Assembly: GCA_036345935.2 (NCBI GenBank)
Contig: JADWOT020001131.1
Span: 141,906-205,905 of the forward strand
Length of the DNA: 64,000 nt
Source of the DNA: Taenia hydatigena
Taxonomy: Eukaryota; Platyhelminthes; Cestoda; Cyclophyllidea; Taeniidae
Direction of reading: 5' to 3'
Each line of letters starts with the position of its first letter. The first letter of the stretch is position 1. This document shows positions 25,062 through 38,367 of this stretch, piece by piece. Both the position numbers and the translations under genes were made by a program. The notes beneath the pieces are model-generated. The model did no database searches. It was not told the origin of the DNA and was given only the letters and a program-made list of their open reading frames with translations.

Positions 25062-26740
25062 ATGAAGATCTCCTTTAGTTGTTCATCGTATGGCCATTTA
25101 ATTGCCATAATAATTCAAACTTCGCCTTTCGATAACACTCCATCACTCACCCACCAACTCACCTCACTAATATTTAATCGCATTTTCCTTCTTGTGACTC
25201 CCATACTTCCTCCCTTATTTCAGATTGAAGTGAACTTCGCACATGGAACTAGCATATTTAATAATATTAAAGTGATGTGTGCAAGCAAGGTAAGAAGAAG
25301 ATAGCACAGGGTCAGGAGAGGGAGAGGTAGCATAACTTATCCCTAACTTTTACCGTAGACATCGGTTTTGGCCTTTTGTCTTCTCTGGAACGGCGGGCCG
25401 GGTGGTTGGAACTGATGCCGGGATGGTGAGGGAGGTAACAAACGCAAAAAATAACAAGAGGCTGGGTAAAGGGAAAAAAGAAGCGATTGCGTAGCACTGA
25501 TGACCAACTGAATTAACGGGACGAATCCACGAAGAAATATGAGTAGCAGTAGACGAAACAACACGTTGACGATCATATCCGACGCTGTTGTGCGATTGAC
25601 CATTTCGAATCCTACACGTGTGAATCGACTAGCGGCACGTGTTGTCGCGTAGTCTCTCAGCCCCGTCTGATGTTGGACCTAGGAGGCACCCATTGCAAGT
25701 GGTTTTGTGGCAACAGACATCACTTCTTTTCGTGTCTTTTTGCCTTAATCGATTTCTCTGCAATACGGCGCATGCAAAAGCAGTGGAGAAGGAAGAGACG
25801 GACCACCAATACCAATGTGCTTTAAATGAAATGCGCTGCCTTGTCTGAACTACTTTCCGTCAGCTTTTTATCCCTGTTTTCTTTTGGAAGGACGACTTTT
25901 GGGCAGTTAGGGCGACACGAGGTATGAATCTAGTGAAGACAGTGGCGACTAACTCCTATTGGTTGGCATAGAGCTCGTGAAGGTGTACTTTTGCTGCTTA
26001 TTTCAAATCGCATACATAGGCCAAATGTTATGTTGCACCAGGGATGACAACAGTGGCGATTGCACCTCCCCATTAGAAGGGATAAACATACATGATTGTT
26101 AGGCTGAAAGCCATGAAAGAATAGTTGGATGAGAGGCGAGGATGAGACGCTCACAGAGGAGAGGAAGTAGGGAATAGAATGGAGAAGGGCCATTGCCGGA
26201 TGTATCTGTGCAGTGATGTGGCACTGCGTTCCTTATTACCTGTTCTCTTTCTTCCAAATTCTCCTCGACACCTTCGTTACGCATTTCTTCAATCACGTTT
26301 TTGAGTGAGGTTTAAAGGAATAAGCTTTGTGGAAGGGATATAAATTCCTATCACTCGACAAACTCGAAGACGCTTTTCATGGTTTGCTTTGATAAGTGAA
26401 GTGAACTACTTGCAGCAATACTGGAACGCCGACGCACGTAAATGAAGTTAGTGAGGAGGAGGCTATGATGAAACAGGATTATAGCACATTCTACCTCTAA
26501 TTTCTACGATTTCTATCTGCGTTGACACTTTGAAGTCCAACGACAGAGAAGGAAGCTGAAGTAGTACAGATAGATTGGGACGGAGGCGGTAGAGGTGAAT
26601 GACGAGAAGTGGAACAAAGGTGAGTAGATGTTGAAGTGGGACTGAGGCAGTGATATAGAACTGAATGGTGAAAACGATGATAACGTGGGAAGTAAGATGA
26701 ATGTTAGAAGGCGGTGGAACTCGTATGCGAGCGTATGTGA
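25062..26740. repeat. Dispersed repeat family R, copy 2
   Basis: This is the second copy of the element at 4,246-5,970, in the same orientation, with landmark spacing kept within about 30 bp. The region upstream (about 24,200-25,060) is CT-rich and may belong to it, but I could not align it confidently. Open frames in the two copies differ, so no protein is inferred. Confidence 0.65.
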
Positions 26741-29700
26741 TTAACCTCTTCTGACTGGATCGGTGCCACGCGTCGCGGGATGGCTTCATGGGGGACAGGT
26801 ATCACCGGCCTCTGTGTATCACATCAATATGCTCGATCTCCTACTTGTTTGCCAGCTTTTCAATCACTTAATTCAGGGACTAGCAACCTTAGCAAAGCCT
26901 TTAATAGAACGCCTTTTAGTAATTGGTCCATTTATCGCCTGCTTTATGCGGTCTTAAGCGACTGATACCTCATACGACCAAACTCTATGTCTCTTGAAGT
27001 TTATGAAGCATTCGAGGAAAAGACGATTCTTTGGATTAGCTTGACTCTTCTTGAAGAAGCTGATACAAAGCTCGAGACCGATGGAGTGGTTCTCTGTTCC
27101 TACGCCCTACGCTAAATTTTGTCAAGGAGTAATGATCGTGGGAGAGGCTGCACATTCTCAGAAAAGCGGTTTAATTCCCTTCCCCGCCTTTCTCTGCCCT
27201 TCTTTTTCGTCCTCTTAATCTCAGTGTAACTGCCATCTTTTCCCCTGCTCTCCGAAAATTGGCAGTTAATAATTGTCCTGTGCTCGGTGCAGATCGGAGC
27301 AGTTATAATATTTAATTGAAGGCAGATTTTTTGACCTGTTTTTATGGACCGGGTGTTGCTGACTTTGTAAGGTTTGTGTCTTGTGTTCTCGATAAAAAAA
27401 AACACATTAGTGGCTGCCAATGATAACGTAATTATACTGTACGTTTAGGTGTGCGCTCGGATTATTCAAGCTTTGCGTATTGTGGATGTGAACATTGACG
27501 GAACTAATCCGCCAGATTATTTTCATCTCGCTTAAGCTTCAAGCCCATTCAGACCTCTTATAAGTCACCGACAAGTGTTTAGAATTGATGAGCCTATTTG
27601 TAGGGAGATCACTGTGTGCTCAAGGTCTTTCCAGCGCCATTCATTCGTGACCCCGCCATGAACACTGATCGCATGAAACGCAATACCGCCACTGCCATGT
27701 ACATAGTCTATACCCTCTAAGCCATCGTCGTCTGAGCGGCGTTTTAGCTAAGGGGTGGATGGGGAGAGAGAGATCGTGGTGAATGTGTAAACGCGTTAGC
27801 GGCCACTTTCAATATCACGTCGTACATTGCTTTCATCTTTGCTCGTCCCACTGATGAGGGCAACAAGGCGGTGTAGGGAAGCACTGCAGGATAGTTTAGG
27901 GAGATTTCAGGTCAATCGGTAAACCAGTGCTTGGCCGTGTGTGCTGCAGATGTGCGATTGATGGAGCTGGAGATGGAAACCCATCAGCTTGCTTCTGGCG
28001 TTCCATTGTTCTCCTCTTTTGCTCCTTCTCTCCCTCTTTCTCCAAGTCACATCGGTGAATACCTTTGATGTGGTCAAGTCATCGCCATTGTGCGTCGGAT
28101 CGGCATACCGCTATTCATAGCGGTCGTTGAAGGAAGTGGTAGTGGGCAGGAGAACAAACGTTTGATTGGGTGAGGGGGTGGGTGGGTAATTGGCCTTGCA
28201 GATGGGCAGTTGTTGACAGGTAGAGAGGCTAGCGCGTATGAGGTCAGAGGTGACAAGTACAAAGTTGCTTTTGCTGTTGTTGTGTCGATGGTGGTAGTAG
28301 GTGCTAGTGAAGCACTGACTGATGGATGGGAAACATGAAAGCATGACAGCGTATTCTCACTAGGCTCATTTCTTCTTCGATCTTATTAGGCAGTAAAACG
28401 TATGGGCAGTAAAGCAGCAGCAGATGGCCAGCTGCTTTTTTACTAAGGAAAAGGGCTTATGGCTTATGTCAATGGTGCCCTTGCTAGGTGGTGAGGGCGG
28501 AATCTTCCTCCTTGTTTGCACCATTTCATACTACTCCACGTTACCTTGAGCTAAGCTTTCATTATTCCATGCTATACTGCGATATCTTACATTCGGATAT
28601 TGATGTAATCATCCTACTCGCTCTTGCTAAGCCAACTTTCACCACTACCACCACCCCCACCGAATGCATTCTAGGCGACTAAGAAGCAATGTCAACGAAT
28701 GGCACCCTACACTTTTGCAAAAGTAAATGAGCACATCACAAAAGTCAACCACCGCTAATTGAAATGAGGCTATTAAAGCAGAGGAAAGGCGGGCAAATGC
28801 ATGAAGAACTAGGCAATTTGGGAATGGACGAATATTTCAACAAACGATATCTCGCCACGTCTTCCATAGAAAGAAAGCAACGACCAATTTTTGAACAACA
28901 TCCTCATTTAAGTACCACAGAAGGTTGCGCAGCAGACAGAACTAACCTTGCTCCTAATTACTAAGACACGGGAATAGATGCGCCCGCGATGTACTTCAAC
29001 GCAAACCTGCTACGCCTTATACACTAATGCCCATCATATCACTAACGCGATGGCACGCTAGGAAGCGACTCCATGTCCTGCGGCGACTTCGGCTCCAACG
29101 CTGATAGTATGCGTTGTTGGACGATAGCTCCAAGCGCACGCTTTTGACCACGTACTCAGCCATTAAAATGGCTACTGGTCAGAGGTCTACTTCCACACTC
29201 AACCATCGCCACCACCAACTGCATGGCATCCATGTGGACATATAATAAAGTAATTATATCAAGCAGAGAATATCTGCTACCTGATTGCAAACAACCTTAC
29301 CAGTTCATTCTTCTGCCTCTCTTGCGTTGTACATTCCATCTGTTCGCCTCTCAATGCCCGCCCTCCTCCTACACATATCTTACCCAGCAACCCAACAGCA
29401 AAGAAACGATAATGCCGCAACTACACACCCACATCCATTCTGCTGAGTCAGCTTTATGTTTGCCGATGATCTAGACACAATGTGATCTTTCTATTAGGTA
29501 AAATTCAAATCCTAATGTGTCTCATGGACAATAACGTGCACATCGTATGCGAATTGACATTCATGTTTGGTGCCAGCCTTCACAACCAAATGAAAAGACC
29601 CGTTGCACTAGTGTAAAGATATTCCGTCTAGATGCAAGAGTCTACAAAACGACTCAACAGAGTTATAGACAAGTTAGTATTATGCGGGTGTAAAATGAGC

Positions 29701-32700
29701 CTCACGCCATCATCTTCACCCCCATCAAACAACTCTGGATGTCTCAGCAGAGTTCACGCAGTGACGCTAATGAATTTCACCTCTCCCTAAAACAGGCACC
29801 GAAACTGCTTGATAGTGTGCCAAAGTGATTGTGCAAAAGGTTACGCGAATTGCATTCAGTCCATCAAAATTTCGCAGCAAAATCGGCCGAAATTCGATCA
29901 CTCATCCTGAGGCGCCAGGCTACTCATTATTAGTCAGTAATGCCGTAACGGGTGTTTACTCGAATCGCACCCGAACTCGCACGTCAAGTCCAATCTGGAG
30001 ATGGAAGGGTGTAAATCAACCGTCCAAAACCTTTGAAGCAATGGCAAAGGCGAAGTTCACCTTCAATGCTGTTTACTAATGCCTCCATGCTTATAAAAAT
30101 ATCCCCATAAAATAAAATAAACTTTTTTGAATTCAGAATCTGTAGCTTTTTAGACAAGAGGAAAAGCCAGACACTAGAAACATTTTTAACCGTATCACCT
30201 CACGTTTCATCGAAGTGACTATTTATACGTGTGCTATCTCTGATCGCAAACTTAATGGATGTGCATAAATAGGACAATCACCAAGTTGACTGTGAATAAG
30301 TCTCTTCTCCCTTCCCTTTCACTACCCTACTCTCCATTTCCTACCCCCTTTCAGCCATCTGGTTGTCAGCTGCTGTACAATGGTATAGTCAATCGATGGC
30401 GACCTTCCAATTAGTGGTAAAAATTTGGGGCCAAGAGTAATATGGACCCTTCTTCATTCCACCTGAGGAACAACTTTAATCTTTGAACAAACATTCAGTG
30501 CTGCATTACTTTTATTTGCAAATATTATAAATGTTAGCGCTGGTCTCTGAGTTTTGTCCATAATAACTTATGCTCACTAGATAAAATGATGTAGACCTCA
30601 GCTATGATCGGGTTACTCAGAGGTATCAGTGTTGTTGTCACGTTGGCGGGTGCTGTTGAACCCAGAACACACCATTTACATCCTTGTTTCGCTTTTACTA
30701 TATTTTTTCGTTTGCTCATCTTCGAACTCTGACACAAAAATGTTGACTTTGTTATGCATTATTGTATGGCAGCTTCTGCACCGACGGTATCAATGGAAAA
30801 AGTAGACTTATTTACTAAACAGCCGAAGTTCCGCTTTTAACATTTGTTGTTCATTTGACATGTCTTTGCTCTAGCTAATCTAAAGCTATTCATTGAATTT
30901 CTTGATTATCTGGATTTTCAAAACACCTGTAATGAAAGTGTTGACAAATACTGGGAAAGGCAGGAAAGATTTCTTAGCTTCGCCAAAATCTGAGGAGACT
31001 TCAGGTACAGAAGAGTGCTCATTTATCACTACTCTGCCCCACATGCAACGAAGTGAGGTCACAAAATATACATCTCACCAAGGGAAATTCTCGACCAAAT
31101 TAAATTAATGGATGGCAAAACCAAAGATACCTCGACTACCACCTCTAATTCACACATCGACTAGCATGGTAATCAGAGATTTTAGCGCCATAATTATGGT
31201 GCATATAGAAGATAATTAAATCAGACCCGCTTTCCTGATTTTCTTTAACTCGTCCCGTCACTTCACAACCTCTGAGTAGTAACGGTGGGAGGAGACCTTG
31301 TTAATTGCACTCCAGATAACTAGATTAAAGAGGCCAGTTGTTGAGGTCACTCCTTTACGAAAGGGCTTATCTCCAATTTGACACATTTCTTAATGTGGAC
31401 TATCTACATATAGCAAGGAGACGCGAAGTGATTGCACGTGGCTGATAACAGTTAGCCGCGCCTTATAAGATGGTATTTTTCCTGATTTAGCTCTAACTAA
31501 TCAGGGCTAACTGTGCGACGCTAGGGAAGGAAGGTTAATGATCTCATAGTTTTTCCATTGGCTTTGCAAAAGCAACATCCATGCATGTCAATAGAGTGTG
31601 AGACCATTGGTCTTAAGCTTCATCTAAGTTGTAACGCTGGAAGGAAGATGTCAAATCACATCTTGGCAAGACGCATACCTTTGCCGCCAAATTTTGTTGG
31701 GATTCTGGTTCATTATTTTCAAAGAACAAGCTCAGACTTAGAGACCTTCTGCGGAAATGGCTAAAAGACCTATCAGACTCCATTGTTATATTAAAATTAA
31801 TCTCACATGGCACTAATGGCATTATATATTTGAGCTGAATTTTAACAAATGCTGCGCAAACGAGGTAAAGAATGAGCATTTCATTTGGTCATAGTGGAGA
31901 ATGCTTTGCTGGCCATGCTCTATACTCTATGCTGTATTACTATATTACTTCCTCACTTACTCATTCCCCTCACATTCATGCACTTGCCTATTTACTAACC
32001 CGCCCTCCTGCTTTTCTTATATGACTATGCCAGCAGACACACACGAACACATAACATTTTCCTCCACTTCTCACCCTCACATTCTTGCCAAATCACGTCA
32101 TCTGCGCTTCCTTAATTCCCATTCCGTGTACGCCAGTGCTAAGCGCATTAGCGATGAACTTATTCGCGCATTTGCTACTGCAATGCTGGCATCAGCATTC
32201 CGCCAAACGCCAATGTCAAAGGAATCGTGAGGCCGCAGCCGATTGCGGCATTGCCACGACCACCAAATCAGCTGCCTTCAACGTTAACACTATTAATTTA
32301 ACTTGCTTTGCTCAATTAAATGTAATAGCATGCACAACATATTCCACGTATTAGAGGAAAGCAAAGATGATGAGGTGCAAAGGCGTTATAATGTGTGCGA
32401 TGCCTCAAATGCAAAGGAAAGAGCGTAGATGCGTTGAGGGCAGGGGTGAAATGAAGAGAATCGTACAACGGTAGAACGCGATAAAGTATACCAGTGGCAC
32501 GACATGTACTACAACCGTCACCGATGTAGCATAACCTCATGGAGTGACAGAACCCATAGGTTACCACCCCGTGCGATCACTGGCGTCTGTAACATCAATT
32601 GATGGGTATGATATGGTTTCAGGGCGGTAATCAAACATCTACAGCGAAACACCGATGTTTTGTAACAACACTGTCATGATCTCATTCATAAGAAGATGGA

Positions 32701-35700
32701 ATGGGCTTGGCAAATTTGTCCTACCATTGGTCAAATGCGAGTATAATCCTGAAATGTGCTGCCGCGAAATCTCATCAGTCGCGTGCGTAAGCAGCCCTTC
32801 TACTCGTAGAGGTATGCCTGGTGCTGTGCTGCTTGTGGTGGGTTTCGGGTCTATGGATCCGTTCCAGAAAACCAATGCTCATGTCATGAATAACTCATTC
32901 TCTGGAAGATCAGTTATTTCTCTTCAAACCAGCTATGAGTGTCGCCAGTATTCATGCGCTTAATATGAGACGCTTTTCTGCATTTAACGGTGCTCTTTCA
33001 TACTGTCAGTATTGCTTGTGAAGTTGGATTTTTATCAAGTCATTGAGAAATCAAGGTGAAAATGCGATGATTTATAATGCATTGAAATGACTGCTACGCA
33101 AGAAATAAGAATGGAGTTGTAAAATTTTGACATTTTCTAGACAAAGTTGGCATGCTAAAGGCCTTGTTATTTTGAGGTTGAAATGAGGCCACGCAAGCAA
33201 GTCATTATACCCAATGGATATGGTTTTCCATCAGCGTCCATAATTTGTCTGCATTTAATAGCCACTGCAAATGCAAAGAATCAGCACTGCCGCTTGTGCA
33301 TGCAATTCAGCCCATCCACCCGTCAATAAGGCACTTGCCACAATATTACACTGTGGTGGTTATTCAGAATGCGAAAGAGAAGGAAGATGCATAAGTGATG
33401 CTGAGTAGGCTAAGTAATGGGACATGAATGCCACCAACGAAAATAGAGGTGACGAAAATGTAGGTGCGAGGGAGTATGCCAATTGGAAAACAAAATATAA
33501 GTGAAAATAAAAATCTAACAAACGGCCAAGATGATAGAGTGCAAGGTGTTGCTAAAAGAGATAAAGCGAACCTTACATTTTCAGGCTATGCGCACTTCAC
33601 CAACCGAAATTTGGCTCAAAATTTCATTGCTGGCATTTTCGTAAATAACTGCTTATGAGACAATCCTAGTGTGCTGGCTTTAGAAATCAACAATTGGCAG
33701 CTTCTATAATGAATGGAAGTAAAAATTCGTGAGAGGCGCCAAATTTCTTTTCGAACAAATATATGTCTGCATAATCAGAGCTGGTTTAATCCTTACGGCA
33801 GCAAAGTGTAGCAAGGTTATTTCGAAGCGGCTCGCTGTCTATCATCCTATGCGCAAATAAAATCCATTTCTAAACCATTAAACCACGTACTTATATTATG
33901 GGCTACGCTTACATTTGTGATCTTCCCACAAGTTAAACTAAGAAGAATCAATAACACGTGAAAACTGTCATTCAAGGTTGTGAAATAAATATTCAGCATA
34001 AATGCTTATCAACAGCCGGAATAATAATTGCATACCAGGCAGCTAGCACGTATTTTGGGTCATTGAACATGTTTTGGTAAACGGAATGAAGGGTTTCTTG
34101 CTAAATCCTGAAAGTGAAGCGCTTGCTTTTCAAAAATTTGATTGAGTGATGACGCTGGGGCTGCTTTGTTGTGAAACTAATGCAGACTCTGTATAAAATA
34201 TATGTGAGGTGGGTGCATACCACCCGCACCTCTTGTCTACTGCGTTCAGCATTTCCTTTTGCTTGCATGGTCCGAGTCAACACGCGACTCTTTACAGCTT
34301 GCTTGTGCTAATGAGATGGGACAACTAGACGCCTTGGAGATCCAAAACCCTCTTGCCTTCATAAAACTTTAATCCTTAGAAAGTGTTTGGCAAGAGAATG
34401 CAAGGAAGCTGTCGCATATTAGGGACATGCCAGTACTCTGTGTATCTCTCCGTTGACGTCCATCAGTAGCTCCGCTCAAAATGCTGGTACGCATTAGATT
34501 GTGGCCTGATTCTGATGCAAATGGTGAGAGGCACAGCATCTGCATTACGATGAGTATTTCTTTTCCTGTACTGCTGTACATAATTGTACTACGGCTGCTC
34601 TCCTCACCAGTATGCGGGCGAGCCATCTATTCCTTTAATTGTTTTAGGCTATGCGAGTGCCTGATGATTCCTACTCGCTATTAAATTGCCCCTCTCTCAG
34701 ATTATGCATAAAGTGACACACCATCGCCTTATTTTGTCTAGTCTGGTAGTTCCCTTCATGTCCTTTCCAGAATAAATACGGCAGCCACAGCCGCATATTT
34801 CAAAGTAATTGAATTTTTTAATCAACTCTTTATTTAGACACGTTCTTGTCTTACTTTTGATAAAAATAATGATTAAGCTCCAACAGACTTGGAATGTGCC
34901 ATAAGCACTAGGATCGCAGTTATTTCAAAAGAGAAATGTAGCAAGAGCTAGTAATTTAAGATCCACCGGTTACTGATTAATTTCTTCAACAACGATGTAG
35001 CAGTATAAGGCAGTCTTAGGGTTACTGAAAGTTTTTGTGGATTAATGATAAGCAGCAAGTCTATTCGCATTTTTGGGTCAGTCATCGATCCGAGCCACTG
35101 CAGAATTTGTTATTCAGAAAATAAAAGCCCGAACTTTGAGGAAATCAGATTATTGAATTAAATGTAGTGGATAGTGGGGCAAAGCCTGCCCATAAATCGT
35201 CAGCGACGAAATCAAGAAGTTGCTTATTTGATGTGCTGCATCAATTTGAAACGCTTTGTGACGGATTCTACTTTGACAACCTACCCTTGTTAATGCTAAT
35301 AGGAATGTGAAAATGTGAGAACCCTCCTTCCATTTGCACAATGCTCGCGAGCTCCATCGCAGTCAAAACCACAAAGAGTGGACTCAAACAAAGGCCAAAA
35401 ACCACTCAAAAAGGAAAATGATGCACAAAAGAACGTCAAGATGGTTAGGTCGAGGCTGCGACCCATCCGATTACTCTACCGTCTAAAGATCAGCAGTCGG
35501 TCGCTCTTATGCTGCACATACAAAGCATGCAATTAAGAGAAAACAAATGTTGCCGCCGCAAGGAAAGCAAACTCAGCGCTTAATTTTCATCGCATTTTTC
35601 GTAAATCTGCGTGTTTGAGCCCGAACACCTCCGGTACAACAATAGCGATAGCTGTTGTCTGTTGCAGCAGATGCATGTGTAATGCATCACATTCTGTGAT

Positions 35701-36581
35701 TGCCTTTGCGCGTCTGAATGCTGGTGGCATGGGATCCTCAAGCATGTCTCTGCTGATAGCTGCCGCAGTCATACAAAGGTGGCTATACTTGCTAATTACC
35801 TATCCTCTGTGTATTAAATAAGAAAGTAAAGAATTTACAGCCACGTTTATGTGATAACGCAAGCGAAATTTAGGAAGGATGATGACATCGGTAGCACTAT
35901 CTGAAGACGGTAGATGATGGGATTGGATTAGTAGGTGAGAAGTATGGTAACGAGAAATTAGGCATCAGACAACTTATACTGAGTATTTATTCAGTAGCTT
36001 TGGCATTCCACCTCAAAATGCAAATGCAAAGACTTTTCAGAATATTTCTTGGCCGGCGATTCCTAAATCTACTATATTTAAAGACAAATGTTAACATTTA
36101 GAGGAACGTATCACTTATCTGTCAATAAGGCCAAAATAAGACGCAAAGGAACTTGGGCGCACTTAAAAATGTTATTTGAAGCCATTCCACGGTATGGCCA
36201 CCTATCACAACCCCTATCTCATCTGGCTATATCGTGCACCATATCCTTAAACTCCACGTAGCTGCCAGATCGCGGTACTTGCCGTCATACCCATTTAATA
36301 GCACCGCGTGCTAAATTCGCAACGTGGCATTTTAGACCACCCTGCGAAGTAAAAGACTGTGAGTTCACTCAAGCTGTATTCGGCCTTCTCGCCTTCCGCT
36401 TTCCTGACTTACATGCCCCTGTACAAAGCAGTCGGGAGCATCTTGTTTTCTTCTCCTTAAACACAACCCCTCCTACTCAAACCCATCCATCCGACAACAT
36501 ATAAGATAAGCGTTCACCACCTTTTAAAGCTGTTGTTAAGGCCAAGTAGTAGCACTCCACTTTTGACAATCCATGGCACAT
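26741..36581. other. No gene recognised
   Basis: Long AT-rich stretch with scattered short frames. The most protein-like is a minus frame at 35,587-35,772 (LHMHLLQQTTAIAIVVPEVF), overlapped by an open plus frame. No domain, tRNA or repeat was recognised. Confidence 0.55.
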
Positions 36582-37000
36582 TTAGCAGTAGGATTGGAGT
36601 ACCAAATAAAGACGGTGCTTTGAAGTGCACTTCACCTCCATAAATAAGCTGAAACTCAACAAAATTAAAACGCCTACACCTGCTGAGGTAAAACACGCCG
36701 CAGCCATCATTTGATCGTAAAAACGGGCTGCAGTTGTGCAATAAAACACCTCCATCACCGATTCATACATTTGCGCTGCAACATCCTCAAATTTTCCCCT
36801 CTCCAGAGACGAAAAGGGACATCATACTCGGATAGAATACGTACACATGTATTTAACATACCAAAGACCCACTCCATTAAGGTGCAACGACGAGGCAAAC
36901 AGATGGCCCCACCACTGAAATCCTCCATCCAACAAACCACCGGCGCACTACATATTCGCCTCTATGCTCTCCTCGGCATCAGCTCTGCGTTCTCAGACCC
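36582..37000 (-). pseudogene. Possible membrane-protein gene fragment, unrecognised
   Basis: On the minus strand an ATG in good context (ACACCATGG, about 37,016) opens MEDEGSENAELMPRRA, followed by a stop. The same frame then stays open to 36,755. A second frame (about 36,820-36,582) carries a hydrophobic segment AGVGVLILLSFSLF that could span a membrane, with another hydrophobic stretch in a third frame (NVPWIVKSGVLLLGL). Frame changes would need small introns or frameshifts. No family is recognised and the plus strand is also open. Confidence 0.2.
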
Positions 37001-37019
37001 CTCATCCTCCATGGTGTAA

Positions 37020-38367
37020 GCAAAATCCCGTATGGGATGGAACAATGTGCTAGCCATCACGCGTTTCCATGACCAGTGGAGGGAATACGAGCCTAAAAGC
37101 AAAAGGTCAAACTCCTGCTAACTGCGCGGTGCCACGACAACTATAGTGACAGAATAATTAAGATTTAAAATAGCTAACAGTCCAAAATCTACTGTCAAAT
37201 CGCAAGCATGCAAGGACAATCCCAATTACCTCTCTAGAGCGACGGAACTAAACTCAGTACCATTAACTGGCAGATGACCATTGAAACGCACAAAAGAATG
37301 CTAAAATAGTACAATCTTACGTGGCATAAGCTCCGTAGGTGAGAAGCTGCAGGGGCAAGTAGAGCATAAAGTCGTTGGGCACTTCACTTTCCGCCCCCAA
37401 ATTAAGTACACCTGAAGGATAAGTCGTCCCACTCACTGCAGCAGTCACACGTGGACGTCATTTAAATGCCTCTGGAAAGTTACTCATGCGTGGATACGGA
37501 CCAATAACTTGCGTCTTAAGCTTCAAACATCGGGCAAGCGATTATCGAATATGGGAGTAAAGTGTACAGAGAATAATGCAAATCAAAGCATCATAATATA
37601 ACCGTCCTTCCAATTTCTTCACACTTATTTGATATCGGCGAAAACAACAAAATCTCAATATCTTAGAGTAAAAAACGAACAAGCAAAACTGTTAATCGCA
37701 AGAAAATAACATATAATTTGACTTATCTGACATGCGCACTAGGTAATCGGTTCACTCTTCGTTTTTCTTCTCGCGTGGAACTAGCACAGCGTACTCAGGC
37801 GTTCATAAGTGTGCAAATGGGAAGGAGAGGCTAGTGAATGGGTAAGATGAATGAGAAAACTTGCCTCCCAGGCGTGGTCCCTCGTTTGGTCCGCCATCAT
37901 TAGCAATTTAGACATGCAAGAAAAATTGTCTCGCATTACCGGACTATATGAAACTAATTTATTTTCCTAAAGACATCTCAATTTTGATCAAAGATTTTTT
38001 TCTCAGACGAATCGTGTTGGGCATGCACAGCTTATGAAAAACTCCGGTTGACTAAGTGCGGTTTGAGCTGCCATGACAGCACACCTCAACAGCGATTGTA
38101 GCCGCAATATATCTTGATCAAGTGGTAGGCATGCATCTCAAATTTCGTTGACTTTGATGAAGACGAATTGTAGTAGAACGAGCAATCATCATTTTGAACG
38201 CTTTTACGACACACAGCATGAGAATTATGAGAAACAAATTCCAATCTTCAATTTCAACCTAAACATAAAGAGAAAATGGGTATTTCAATGTTAGCAGCAA
38301 ACTAATGTGAAATTTCGGTGATAAAGTCTTCAGCCAATAGCCTTAAACGCAATTGCCATCATTAAAA
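37020..38367. other. No gene recognised, outside the visible arm
   Basis: AT-rich DNA. Whether the palindrome continues into it cannot be tested, because the partner would lie beyond 64,000. Confidence 0.6.
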
